Shown here one piece after another: positions 19,114-27,629 of a DNA stretch of 64,000 nt; position 1 is the first letter of the stretch; each line of letters starts with the position of its first letter. Origin of the DNA: Zoogloea oryzae (GTDB taxonomy: Bacteria > Pseudomonadota > Gammaproteobacteria > Burkholderiales > Rhodocyclaceae); NCBI RefSeq assembly GCF_030161255.1, contig NZ_BSPX01000002.1, positions 102,939-166,938 on the forward strand, read 5' to 3'. Under the pieces are notes generated by a model. The model did not search any database and was not told where the DNA came from. It saw nothing but the letters and a program-made list of their open reading frames with translations. The position numbers were made by a program, and so were the translations under genes.

Positions 19114-19398
19114 TCAGCGCCCGAGAGGCAGAATGGTATCGACGTCGTAGAGGGACGCCAAGCTCACCAGCGCTGCGGGGGCGCCGGTGATGGAGAACTC
19201 CCGGCCGGCGCCACGGGCTGCCCGCGTCCAGCTGAGCAAGAGGGCCAGCGCGGCCGAATCCACCTGGGTGACGGCGGCCAGGTCGACAACCCGGTCGGCC
19301 GCGGCCACGAGCGCCCGCCCCGCCTCGCCCAGCGGCGCGACGGTGGCAAGGGTGAGCGGACCTTCGAGGGTCAGCCGGGCGCCGTCTTCGCGGATCAT
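19114..19398 (-). CDS. mlaB: STAS-domain protein, MlaB-like
   Basis: 94-residue STAS-fold protein. In the Mla system MlaB binds the MlaF ATPase and is needed for activity of the inner-membrane MlaFEDB complex. Evidence is the small size, the weak STAS pattern (VVDLAAVTQVDSAALALLLSW) and position: it overlaps mlaC by 4 bases in an otherwise complete mla operon. Confidence 0.82.
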   Translation of the reverse strand: MIREDGARLTLEGPLTLATVAPLGEAGRALVAAADRVVDLAAVTQVDSAALALLLSWTRAARGAGREFSITGAPAALVSLASLYDVDTILPLGR

Positions 19399-20027
19399 TT
19401 CTTGGCAGAGACCGTGGTTTCGAGCTGCTTGTTCTTGTCCTTGAGGGACTTGATCAGGCCGTCGATGCCGCCGGCGCGCACTTCCTGGCCAAAGCTGTCG
19501 CGGTAGTTGGTGACGAGGCTGACGCCGGCCACCATCACGTCGTAGACCTTCCAGCTGTCGCCCTGCTTGTCGAGGCTGTAGTCGATCTGCACCGGCTTGG
19601 CGCCGGCCTGGCGGACTTCGGTGCGGACCAGCACGTCGGTGTCTTCGGGCTTGGCCTTGAGGGGCTTGAAGTCGATCTGCTGGTTGCGGTACTGGGTGAG
19701 GGCGTTGGAGTAGGTGCGCACCAGCAGGGTTTTGAATTCCTGGGTGAGCTGGGCCTTCTGGTCGGCGCTGGCCTGCTTCCAGTCCTTGCCCACGGCGAGG
19801 CGGGTCATGTGGGCGAAGTCGAAGTACGGCAGCACCTTGGTCTCGACCAGCTCGACGGCCTTGCGGGTGTCGCCGGACTGGATCGCCTTGTCCTGGCGGA
19901 CGATGGTGATGACGTCGTCGGTCACGCCCTTCACGAGGGCGTCCGGGGCGACGGAGTCGGCCAGGGCAGCAAACTGCACGCCAAGACCAAGGACAAGGGC
20001 GGCAATCAGGGAGGAGATTTTCTTCAT
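19395..20027 (-). CDS. mlaC: Periplasmic phospholipid-binding protein MlaC
   Basis: Periplasmic shuttle that carries phospholipids between the outer-membrane MlaA complex and MlaFEDB. 210 residues with an N-terminal signal peptide (MKKISSLIAALVLGLGVQFA, cut near ALA-DS). The family stretch FDFAHMTRLAVGKDW and the C-terminal GVSLVTNYRDSF match MlaC/Ttg2D. The ATG at 20027 is the first with a signal sequence; the longer frame is a shadow of mlaA. Confidence 0.94.
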   Translation of the reverse strand: MKKISSLIAALVLGLGVQFAALADSVAPDALVKGVTDDVITIVRQDKAIQSGDTRKAVELVETKVLPYFDFAHMTRLAVGKDWKQASADQKAQLTQEFKTLLVRTYSNALTQYRNQQIDFKPLKAKPEDTDVLVRTEVRQAGAKPVQIDYSLDKQGDSWKVYDVMVAGVSLVTNYRDSFGQEVRAGGIDGLIKSLKDKNKQLETTVSAKK

Positions 20028-20073
20028 CGCGTGTTCTCTGTGTTCTTGTTCGTATTGGGGATGGCGATCCGGA

Positions 20074-20814
20074 TCATTCGGCGCCGGAGTCGTCGTCTTC
20101 ATCCTTTTCCCGCGGCGGGCGGCCATCGTAGACCTGACTCCGGCGGTACTGGATGTAGAAGCTGCGCATGTAGCCGTACTTGTCGAGGGCGGCCTGATCG
20201 GCGGTGGTGTCGGCACCGAGCAGCTGGGCACGGCGATTGATAAAGCGCAGGGCCGTCAGGCGGTTGCGCTCGCCGATGTCCTCGACGCCCCAGATCGGGT
20301 CAACGTTCAGATCACCCACCAGGCCGACGGTGTCACGCAGGTTGCTCGGGCCGAGGAGCGGCAGCACCAGATAGGGGCCATCGCCCACGCCCCAGCGGCC
20401 GAGCGTCTGGCCGAGATCCTCGTCGTGCTTCTCGAGGCCCATTTCGGTGGCGATGTCGAAGATGCCGAAGATGCCGACGGTGCTGTTGATCAGCAGCCGC
20501 CCGCCATCCGACAGTCCATCGACAAACTTGCCCTGGAGCAGGTTGTTCACCCCGATCCAGAAGTCACCCAGGTTGCCGAAGAAGTTGCCCACCCCCACCT
20601 TGACCGGCAGCGGCGCCAGATCGTAGACCTGCGCCACCGGGCGCATCACGTAGCGGTCGGCGGTTTCGTTGAAGCTGAAGGTGGCCCGGTTGAGGGGCTC
20701 CAGCGGGTCCTTGGGATGTCCGCCAGTGCCGGCGCAGGCCGAAAGGCCGAGGGCCAGCAGCAGCGCCAAGGCGCCGCGCCGCACGGGGGTCGAATCGGGT
20801 GTGCTGTTCTTCAT
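20074..20814 (-). CDS. mlaA: Outer-membrane lipoprotein MlaA (VacJ)
   Basis: Removes misplaced phospholipid from the outer leaflet of the outer membrane. 246 residues with a lipoprotein signal (lipobox LSAC-A, Cys near 27), then DPLEPLNRATFSFNE, the VacJ signature, and GPYLVLPLLGPSNLRD. The acidic tail (KDEDDDSGAE) is an extra. Inclusion of mlaA inside the mla operon, between mlaD and mlaC, differs from E. coli, where it is unlinked. Confidence 0.95.
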   Translation of the reverse strand: MKNSTPDSTPVRRGALALLLALGLSACAGTGGHPKDPLEPLNRATFSFNETADRYVMRPVAQVYDLAPLPVKVGVGNFFGNLGDFWIGVNNLLQGKFVDGLSDGGRLLINSTVGIFGIFDIATEMGLEKHDEDLGQTLGRWGVGDGPYLVLPLLGPSNLRDTVGLVGDLNVDPIWGVEDIGERNRLTALRFINRRAQLLGADTTADQAALDKYGYMRSFYIQYRRSQVYDGRPPREKDEDDDSGAE

Positions 20815-20872
20815 GGCTTTTCCGGAGGCTGGCCAGGCCGCCTCCGCTCTCTGTCGTTGTTCCGGTTCTGCC

Positions 20873-21349
20873 CTACTTGGCCGGAGCGGAATCGCCCTCG
20901 GCCTTGCCGAACATGAACTGGCTGATCAGCTTTTCAAGCACAACGGCCGACTGGGTCTTCTTGATGACCTCACCGGGTGCCAGAGTCTTCTCCTCGCCGC
21001 CGGGATCGAGCCCGAGGTACTGCTCGCCGAGCAGGCCGGAGGTGAGAATGTTGGCGAAGGTGTCGGTCGGGAACTTGTAGCGCCCATCCACCGTAAAGAC
21101 CACCTCGGCCTGAAAGCGTTCATTGTCGTAGCGGATCTGCTCGACCCGCCCGACCACCACGCCGGAGCTCTTGACCGGCGCGCGCAGCTTGAGCCCGCCG
21201 ATGTTGTCGAAATTGGCACGCAGGGTATAGGGCGACTGGATCTCGGAGCCGGAAATGCTGCCAACCTTCAGCGCCAGGAACAGCAGCGCGGCGATACCCA
21301 TCGCCACGAAAACCCCGACCCACAGATCGAGCGTCGTGCGACTCATCAT
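20873..21349 (-). CDS. mlaD: Mla system substrate-binding protein MlaD (MCE domain)
   Basis: 158 residues: one N-terminal transmembrane helix (LWVGVFVAMGIAALLFLALKV) followed by a single MCE domain (YTLRANFDNIGGLKLRAPVKSSG) and a C-terminal helix. MlaD forms a hexameric ring on MlaE in the periplasm. It overlaps mlaE by 4 bases. The tail is shorter than in E. coli. Confidence 0.95.
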   Translation of the reverse strand: MMSRTTLDLWVGVFVAMGIAALLFLALKVGSISGSEIQSPYTLRANFDNIGGLKLRAPVKSSGVVVGRVEQIRYDNERFQAEVVFTVDGRYKFPTDTFANILTSGLLGEQYLGLDPGGEEKTLAPGEVIKKTQSAVVLEKLISQFMFGKAEGDSAPAK

Positions 21350-22128
21350 AGACCTCTGAACATGAAAGACGTCATCACAAAATCGAGCGCCAGGATCGCC
21401 AGCGCCGAACTCACCACCGTCCGCGTGATCGCCCGGGACACACCCTCGGCGGTCGGCACGCAGTCGTAACCTTCAAAGACGGCGATCAGCGCCACCGCCA
21501 CGCCAAAGGCGCAACTCTTGTAGACGCCATTGAGCACGTCGTACTGGAAATCCACCGCGGACTGCATCTGGCCCCAGAAGGCGCCGTGGTCGACGCCGAT
21601 GAAGACGACCCCGATCAGCCAGCCGCCGAAGATGCCCATCGTCGAGAACAGCGCCGCCAGCAGCGGCATCGAGATCACCCCACCCCAGAAGCGCGGCGCG
21701 ACGACCCGGGCGATCGGGCTTACCGCCATCATGTCCATCGCCTTCAGCTGCTCGGTGACCTTCATCAGGCCGATCTCGGCGGTGACGGCCGAACCGGCGC
21801 GGCTGGCGAACAGCAGCCCGGCCACCACCGGCCCGAGCTCGCGCAGCAGGGAGAGCGCGACGAGCGTGCCCATCGCCTCGGTGGAGCCGTAGCGCTGGAG
21901 GATTTCATAGCCCTGCAGTCCCAGCACCAGCCCGACGAACAGGCCCGACACCAAGATGATCAGCAGCGACAGCACGCCGCTGAAATACAGCTCGCGGATG
22001 GTCAGGTGAAGTCGCGTAAACGACTGTCCCGAATACACCAGGATCAGCCACAGGAAGCGGGCGATGAAGCCGATCTGCCACACGCCATTGATGGCCATGC
22101 TGCCAAGCTTGCGGAACACCCCGCCCAT
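21346..22128 (-). CDS. mlaE: Mla system permease MlaE
   Basis: 260-residue inner-membrane permease with five to six hydrophobic segments. Family marks are LRELGPVVAGLLFASRAGSAVTAEIG and EQLKAMDMMAVSP (each written here only in part of the conserved core). Start shares one base with the mlaF stop, and mlaD overlaps its end. Confidence 0.95.
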   Translation of the reverse strand: MGGVFRKLGSMAINGVWQIGFIARFLWLILVYSGQSFTRLHLTIRELYFSGVLSLLIILVSGLFVGLVLGLQGYEILQRYGSTEAMGTLVALSLLRELGPVVAGLLFASRAGSAVTAEIGLMKVTEQLKAMDMMAVSPIARVVAPRFWGGVISMPLLAALFSTMGIFGGWLIGVVFIGVDHGAFWGQMQSAVDFQYDVLNGVYKSCAFGVAVALIAVFEGYDCVPTAEGVSRAITRTVVSSALAILALDFVMTSFMFRGL

Positions 22129-22931
22129 CAGGCTGCACCTCCGGTCAGGGCCGTGGCGTAATCGCCGGCCGGATAGTGGAAAGGCACCGGCCCGTCCGCC
22201 TCGGCGTTGACGAACTGATGCACGAAGGGATCGGTGGATTGCCGGATGTCGTCGGGCGTGCCCTCCGCCACCACGCGGCCTTCCGAGATGAAGTAGATGT
22301 AATCGACGATCTGCAGGGATTCGTGGATGTCGTGGGTGACGATCACCGAACTCGCCCCGAGGGCATCGTTGAGGCGCCGGATCAGCTGGCCGATCACGCC
22401 GAGGGAGATCGGATCGAGGCCGGTGAAGGGCTCGTCGTACATCAGCAGCATGGGGTCGAGGGCGATCGTCCGGGCCAGCGCAACCCGGCGCGCCATGCCG
22501 CCGGAGAGCTCGCCGGGCATCAGCCGCGCCGCGCCGCGCAGGCCGACCGCGTGGAGCTTCATGAGCACCAGATCGTTGATGAGCTCAGGCGACAGATCGG
22601 TGTGCTCGCGCAGCGGAAAGGCCACGTTGTCGAAGACCGTCATGTCGGTGAACAGCGCGCCAAACTGGAACAGCATGCCCATCCGCCGGCGCATGGCGTA
22701 GAGCGCATCGCGCCCAAGGCCGGCCACATCCTGCCCATCCACCGTGACGCGCCCGCCGCAGGCTTTTTCCTGCCCGCCGATGAGACGCAGCAGGGTCGTC
22801 TTGCCGCTGCCGCTGCCCCCCATGATGGCCACGACCTTGCCCCGCGGGATCGACATGGAAATGTCGCGCAGGATCGCCCGCTCGCCGTAGGCGAAGCGCA
22901 CGTTTTCAAGTCGTACAAGTGGCTCGGACAT
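22128..22931 (-). CDS. mlaF: Mla system ATP-binding protein MlaF
   Basis: ATPase of the phospholipid transporter, 267 residues. Walker A GGSGSGKTT, signature LSGGMARRV, Walker B LLMYDEPFTGLD and the H-loop VTHDIHES are intact. The start at 22931 (MSEPLVRLENV) follows the usual form; further upstream in-frame codons run into the leuS promoter region. First gene of mlaFEDACB, divergent from leuS. Confidence 0.95.
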   Translation of the reverse strand: MSEPLVRLENVRFAYGERAILRDISMSIPRGKVVAIMGGSGSGKTTLLRLIGGQEKACGGRVTVDGQDVAGLGRDALYAMRRRMGMLFQFGALFTDMTVFDNVAFPLREHTDLSPELINDLVLMKLHAVGLRGAARLMPGELSGGMARRVALARTIALDPMLLMYDEPFTGLDPISLGVIGQLIRRLNDALGASSVIVTHDIHESLQIVDYIYFISEGRVVAEGTPDDIRQSTDPFVHQFVNAEADGPVPFHYPAGDYATALTGGAA

Positions 22932-22958
22932 GGGAAAATGTTGCAATGCGGGATGCCG

Positions 22959-22986
22959 ATTGTAGCAGAGGGTTTGTTTCGTGGCA
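22959..22986 (-). promoter_or_regulatory. Candidate promoter for the mla operon
   Basis: Minus-strand TACAAT (plus 22959-22964) with TGCCAC (22981-22986) 16 bases upstream. The -10 ends about 28 bases from the mlaF ATG. The gap to leuS (22932-23170) holds no gene and appears to be a divergent promoter region. Confidence 0.45.
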
Positions 22987-23069
22987 TGCGGGGTAGCCCC
23001 ATGCCGGCCAGAATTATCTCGTGACATCAAGGCGTTGAGCATCCCGAAGCGGGCTTCGCCAGAGCCGTT

Positions 23070-23075
23070 TATAAT
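23070..23075 (+). promoter_or_regulatory. Candidate -10 element for leuS
   Basis: A consensus TATAAT lies about 95 bases upstream of leuS in the divergent gap. No good -35 is seen at 16-18 bases, so the assignment is tentative. Confidence 0.4.
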
Positions 23076-23170
23076 GCGCGGTTTCGGTCCGCCCGCAACA
23101 CCACGCCCAACCCGGCCTGCCACGCGTAGCGCGACATTCTCTTCGATCTTCCCCGCCGATGCAGGAAAAA

Positions 23171-25792
23171 ATGCAGGACAAATACCTCCCCGCCGACATC
23201 GAACGTGCCGCCCAACAGTATTGGGACGACAGCGCCGCCTTCCGCGTCTCCGCCGACGCGTCCAGGCCGAAGTACTACTGCCTGTCGATGTTCCCCTACC
23301 CCTCGGGCAAGCTGCACATGGGCCATGTGCGCAACTACACGATCGGCGATGTCCTGTCCCGCTTCCACAAGATGAAGGGCTTCAACGTCCTGCAGCCCAT
23401 GGGCTGGGACGCCTTCGGCCTGCCCGCCGAAAACGCCGCGATCAAGAACCAGGTGCCGCCCGCCAAGTGGACCTACGACAACATCGCCTACATGAAGCAG
23501 CAGCTCAAGTCGCTCGGCTTTGCCATCGACTGGAGCCGCGAGCTGGCCACCTGCACGCCCGAGTACTACAAGTGGAACCAGTGGATCTTCCTGCGCATGC
23601 TTGAAAAGGGCATCGCCGAGCGCAAGACCCAGGTCGTCAACTGGGATCCGGTGGACCAGACCGTGCTCGCCAACGAGCAGGTCATCGACGGCCGCGGCTG
23701 GCGCACCGGCGCGGTGGTCGAGAAGCGCGAGATCCCTGGCTACTACCTCAAGATCACCGACTACGCCGACGAGCTGCTCGGCGATCTCGACCAGCTTGGC
23801 GGCTGGCCCGAGCGTGTCAAGCTGATGCAGGCCAACTGGATCGGCAAGAGCACTGGCGTGCGTTTCGCCTTCAAGCACGACATCGCCGACGAAGCCGGCC
23901 CGATCGGCGACGGCAAGCTGTGGGTGTTCACCACCCGCGCCGACACCATCATGGGCGTCACCTTCTGCGCCGTGGCCGCCGAGCACCCGCTGGCGCTGCA
24001 CGCCGCCAAATCCAACCCGGGCCTCGCCGCCTTCATCGAGAAGTGCAAGCACGGCTCGGTGATGGAAGCCGACATGGCCACGATGGAGAAGGAAGGCCTG
24101 CCCACCGGCCTCTACGTCACCCATCCGCTCACCGGCAAGCAGGTCGAGGTGTGGGTCGGCAACTACGTGCTGATGAGCTACGGCGACGGCGCCGTGATGG
24201 GCGTGCCCGCCCACGACGAGCGTGACTTCGCCTTCGCCAGGAAGTACGGCATCGCCATCGAGCAGGTCGTGGCGCTGGGCGACAAGCCCTACTCGCTGGA
24301 CGCCTGGCAGGAGTGGTACGGCAGCAAGGACGGTGTCTGCGTCAATTCCGGCAAGTACGACGGTCTCGGCTATCAGGCCGCGGTCGATGCCATCGCCGCC
24401 GACCTCGCCGCCCAGGAAATCGGCGAGAAGAAGGTGCAATGGCGCCTGCGCGACTGGGGCATCTCCCGCCAGCGTTACTGGGGCTGCCCGATCCCCATCA
24501 TCCACTGCGACAGCTGCGGCGCGGTGCCCGTGCCCGACGACCAGCTGCCGGTGGTGCTGCCCGAAGACTGCGTGCCGGACGGCTCCGGCAACCCGCTGCA
24601 CAAGCGCGAAGACTTCCTGCACGTCGATTGTCCCAAGTGCGGCAAGCCGGCCCGTCGCGAGACCGACACCATGGACACCTTCGTGGATTCGTCCTGGTAC
24701 TACGCGCGCTACGCCACCAAGTTCGGCGCCGACAAGATGGTCGACGACGAGACCAACTACTGGATGACCGTCGACCAGTACATTGGCGGCATCGAGCACG
24801 CGATCCTGCACCTACTGTATTCGCGCTTCTGGACCAAGGTCATGCGCGATCTCGGCCTCGTCGAATACCGCGAGCCCTTCGCCCACCTGCTCACCCAGGG
24901 CATGGTGCTCAACAACGCCTTCTTCCACAAGCCCGAAGGCGGCGGCAAGAACTACTTCTGGGAAAGCGAGATCGACATCCAGAAGGATGCCAAGGGCCAG
25001 ATCACCGGCGCCACGCTCAAGAAGGACGGCACGGTGCTCGAGCACGAGCTCACCACCATGTCCAAGTCCAAGAACAACGGCGTGGACCCGCAGGCCCTGA
25101 TCGAGCAGTACGGCGCAGACACCGCGCGCTTCTTCATGATGTTCGCCGCCCCGCCCGAGCAGACCCTCGAATGGTCCGACGCCGGCGTCGAAGGCGCCTA
25201 CCGCTTCCTCAAGCGGGTGTGGAGCTTCGGCCACGTCTTCGGCAGCGAGATCCGTCCGCAGATCGGTGCCCAGCGCCAGCTCGCCGGCACCAAGCTGCCG
25301 GAAGCCCTGGCCGCCTTCCGCCGCGAGATCCACCTGCTCCTCAAGCAGGCCAACTACGATCTGGGCAAGCAGCAGTTCAACACCGTGGCCTCCGCCACGA
25401 TGAAGATGCTCAACGCCCTCGAAAAGGCTCCGCGCGAAGGCGCCCTCGCCGCCGAGGTGATCGAGGAGTGCTTCGGCATCCTGCTGCGCGTGCTCTCGCC
25501 GCTTACCCCGCACATCAGCCACGCCCTGTGGGCCGAGCTGGGTTACGGCGACGACATCCTCCGCGCCACCTGGCCCGAGCCCCTCGAAGCCGCGCTGGTG
25601 CAGGACGAAGTCGAGCTGATGCTCCAGGTGAACGGCAAGCTGCGCGGCTCGGTCCGCGTGGCCGCCGATGCACCGAAGGACGTCATCGAAGCGGCCGCCC
25701 TCGCCAACGAGGCCGCGGTAAAGTTCCTGGAAGGCCGCCCGGCGAAGAAGGTCATCGTCGTGCCCGGCCGTCTCGTCAATATCGTCGGCTGA
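23171..25792 (+). CDS. leuS: Leucyl-tRNA synthetase
   Basis: Class Ia aminoacyl-tRNA synthetase charging tRNA-Leu. About 873 residues. HIGH-type motif PYPSGKLHMGHV (near 41-51) and KMSKS-type motif TMSKSKNN (near 629) are present, with the CP1 editing domain between (GVPAHDERD, TTRADTIMG). I prefer the ATG at 23171 because AGGA precedes it by four bases; an in-frame ATG at 23159 would add four residues. First gene of a run with the small lipoprotein gene, lptE and holA. Confidence 0.97.
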   Translation: MQDKYLPADIERAAQQYWDDSAAFRVSADASRPKYYCLSMFPYPSGKLHMGHVRNYTIGDVLSRFHKMKGFNVLQPMGWDAFGLPAENAAIKNQVPPAKWTYDNIAYMKQQLKSLGFAIDWSRELATCTPEYYKWNQWIFLRMLEKGIAERKTQVVNWDPVDQTVLANEQVIDGRGWRTGAVVEKREIPGYYLKITDYADELLGDLDQLGGWPERVKLMQANWIGKSTGVRFAFKHDIADEAGPIGDGKLWVFTTRADTIMGVTFCAVAAEHPLALHAAKSNPGLAAFIEKCKHGSVMEADMATMEKEGLPTGLYVTHPLTGKQVEVWVGNYVLMSYGDGAVMGVPAHDERDFAFARKYGIAIEQVVALGDKPYSLDAWQEWYGSKDGVCVNSGKYDGLGYQAAVDAIAADLAAQEIGEKKVQWRLRDWGISRQRYWGCPIPIIHCDSCGAVPVPDDQLPVVLPEDCVPDGSGNPLHKREDFLHVDCPKCGKPARRETDTMDTFVDSSWYYARYATKFGADKMVDDETNYWMTVDQYIGGIEHAILHLLYSRFWTKVMRDLGLVEYREPFAHLLTQGMVLNNAFFHKPEGGGKNYFWESEIDIQKDAKGQITGATLKKDGTVLEHELTTMSKSKNNGVDPQALIEQYGADTARFFMMFAAPPEQTLEWSDAGVEGAYRFLKRVWSFGHVFGSEIRPQIGAQRQLAGTKLPEALAAFRREIHLLLKQANYDLGKQQFNTVASATMKMLNALEKAPREGALAAEVIEECFGILLRVLSPLTPHISHALWAELGYGDDILRATWPEPLEAALVQDEVELMLQVNGKLRGSVRVAADAPKDVIEAAALANEAAVKFLEGRPAKKVIVVPGRLVNIVG

Positions 25793-25812
25793 TCGAACGG
25801 AGGTTTCGCGTG

Positions 25813-26022
25813 ATGCGCATCCAAGCCTGCCTGCTGCTCGTCCTGCTTGCCACCGGGTGCGCCAGCACCCCTGGCGACCGTACGTGGTACCAGAGCCTCG
25901 CCAACGAAAATGCCCGCCGGCAGTACGAACCCGGCCGCGACATCAACCGCGAACCTCCGCCGCCCAGCTTTGATGCCTACGAGCAGGAACGCCGACGCCT
26001 GAGAGAGAACCAAGCCAAATGA
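25813..26022 (+). CDS. Small lipoprotein between leuS and lptE
   Basis: 69-residue predicted lipoprotein: signal segment MRIQACLLLVLLATGC with lipobox LATG-C (Cys at 16), then a charged, Pro/Arg-rich tail. GGAGG lies eight bases ahead and the stop overlaps lptE by 4 bases (ATGA). I do not know a function. Position suggests outer-membrane assembly or simply co-transcription with lptE. Confidence 0.75.
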   Translation: MRIQACLLLVLLATGCASTPGDRTWYQSLANENARRQYEPGRDINREPPPPSFDAYEQERRRLRENQAK

Positions 26023-26576
26023 ACGCGCCCCACTCCGCCGGCCGTCGCCGGGCCCTGCTCGCCATCGGCGGCGCCACGCTCCTCGCTGGCTGCGGTTTCC
26101 AGCTGCGCGGCGCCCGCCCGCTGCCCTTCGACTCGATCTACCTGAACATGTACCAGTACTCGGAGCTGGCCGCCGCCATCCGGCGCCAGATCCGGGCCAA
26201 CGGCAACACCATCGTCACCGACAGGGCCGAGGACGCCCAGGTGCGTCTCGAGGTGCAGGCCGACGTCAAGGACAAGGTGATCCTCGCCCTCAACACCCAG
26301 GGCCGAGTCCGCGAATACCAGCTGCGCCAGCGCTTCATCTTCCGGCTGGTCGGCAAGAACGGTCAGGAGATCATGCCCTCCAGCGAGATCTTCCTGCGCC
26401 GCGACCTGGCCTTCGACGACACCCAGCTCCTCGCCAAGCAGCAGGAAGAAACCCTGCTCTACCGTGACATGCAGAACGACCTCGTCCAGCAGCTGATGCG
26501 TCGCCTCGCCGCCGCCAAGATGCCGGAAGCGCCGCCTGCCGCCGCGCCCGCCCCGGCGCCCGCAGCCAAGCCGTGA
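26019..26576 (+). CDS. lptE: LPS-assembly lipoprotein LptE
   Basis: Plug lipoprotein of the LptD/LptE outer-membrane LPS translocon. 185 residues, lipobox LLAG-C (Cys near 25) followed by GFQLRG, the typical LptE start. The C-terminal tail is a run of Ala/Pro. It overlaps the upstream lipoprotein gene and holA by 4 bases each, and leuS-lptE-holA is a conserved proteobacterial order. Confidence 0.94.
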   Translation: MNAPHSAGRRRALLAIGGATLLAGCGFQLRGARPLPFDSIYLNMYQYSELAAAIRRQIRANGNTIVTDRAEDAQVRLEVQADVKDKVILALNTQGRVREYQLRQRFIFRLVGKNGQEIMPSSEIFLRRDLAFDDTQLLAKQQEETLLYRDMQNDLVQQLMRRLAAAKMPEAPPAAAPAPAPAAKP

Positions 26577-27598
26577 ACCTGCGCCCCGAGCAACTCGCCG
26601 CGCACCTCGACAAGCCCCTCGCCCCGCTCTACGTCCTGCACGGCAACGAGCCGCTGCTGGTCCTCGAAGCCGGCGACGCCATCCGCGCCGCCGCCCGCAA
26701 GCAGGGCTACGCCGAACGCGAGGTGCTGGTCGCCGGCCAGGGCTTCAAATGGACGGAGCTGCAGTCCGCCGCCGGCAACCTGTCGCTGTTCGGCGCCAGC
26801 AAGCTCGTCGATCTGCGCATCCCCAACGGCAAGCCCGGGCGCGATGGCGGCGAAGCCCTGCAGCGCTACGCCAAGACCCTCGACGACGGCATCGTCACCC
26901 TCATCACCCTGCCCGAGCTCGACTGGGCGACCCGCAAGGCCGCATGGTTCGTGGCCCTGTGCGAAGCCGGCGTGGCCATCGAGACCAACGCCCCGGACCG
27001 CGACCGTCTGCCCGACTGGATCGCCCAGCGCCTCGCCCGGCAGCAGCAGAAGACAGGCCCCGAGGCCCTCGCCTTCATCGCCGATCACGTGGAAGGCAAC
27101 CTCCTCGCCGCCCATCAAGAGATCCTCAAGCTCGGCCTGCTCCACCCGCCGGGCGAGCTCTCGTTCGACGCGGTGCGCGAGGCCATCCTCAACGTCGCCC
27201 GCTACAACGTGGATTCCCTGCGCCAGGCCATGCTCGAAGGCGACGCGGCCCGCTGCGCGCGCCTCCTCGAAGGCCTCAAGGGCGAAGGCGAGGCCCCGCC
27301 GCTCATCCTGTGGGCGCTCGCAAACGAGATCCGCACCCTCGCCAACCTGCGCCAGGGCCTCGACGAAGGCCAGCAGTTGCAAGGCCTGATGAAGGCCGAG
27401 CGGATCTTCGACGACCGCCGCCGCCTGGCCATACAGCGCGCGCTGCCGCGCCTCGACGGCGCCCCCCTGCGCACCGCCATCTTGCACGCCGCCCGGATTG
27501 ACCGGATGATCAAGGGTCTGGTCGGCGGCGACGTGTGGGACGAATTCCTCCAGCTGTGCCTGCGCCTCACGCGCGGCGCCACGCCGGCACGGCGCTGA
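26573..27598 (+). CDS. holA: DNA polymerase III delta subunit
   Basis: Clamp-loader wrench that opens the beta clamp. 341 residues, the usual length. The N-terminal domain contains PLYVLHGNEPLLVLEAGD, a degenerate AAA+ fold without a functional P-loop, as expected for delta. Starts with GTG overlapping the lptE stop. Confidence 0.93.
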   Translation: MNLRPEQLAAHLDKPLAPLYVLHGNEPLLVLEAGDAIRAAARKQGYAEREVLVAGQGFKWTELQSAAGNLSLFGASKLVDLRIPNGKPGRDGGEALQRYAKTLDDGIVTLITLPELDWATRKAAWFVALCEAGVAIETNAPDRDRLPDWIAQRLARQQQKTGPEALAFIADHVEGNLLAAHQEILKLGLLHPPGELSFDAVREAILNVARYNVDSLRQAMLEGDAARCARLLEGLKGEGEAPPLILWALANEIRTLANLRQGLDEGQQLQGLMKAERIFDDRRRLAIQRALPRLDGAPLRTAILHAARIDRMIKGLVGGDVWDEFLQLCLRLTRGATPARR

Positions 27599-27629
27599 CC
27601 CGCCGGCAATCGATTCAAAGCGAGAAAAG

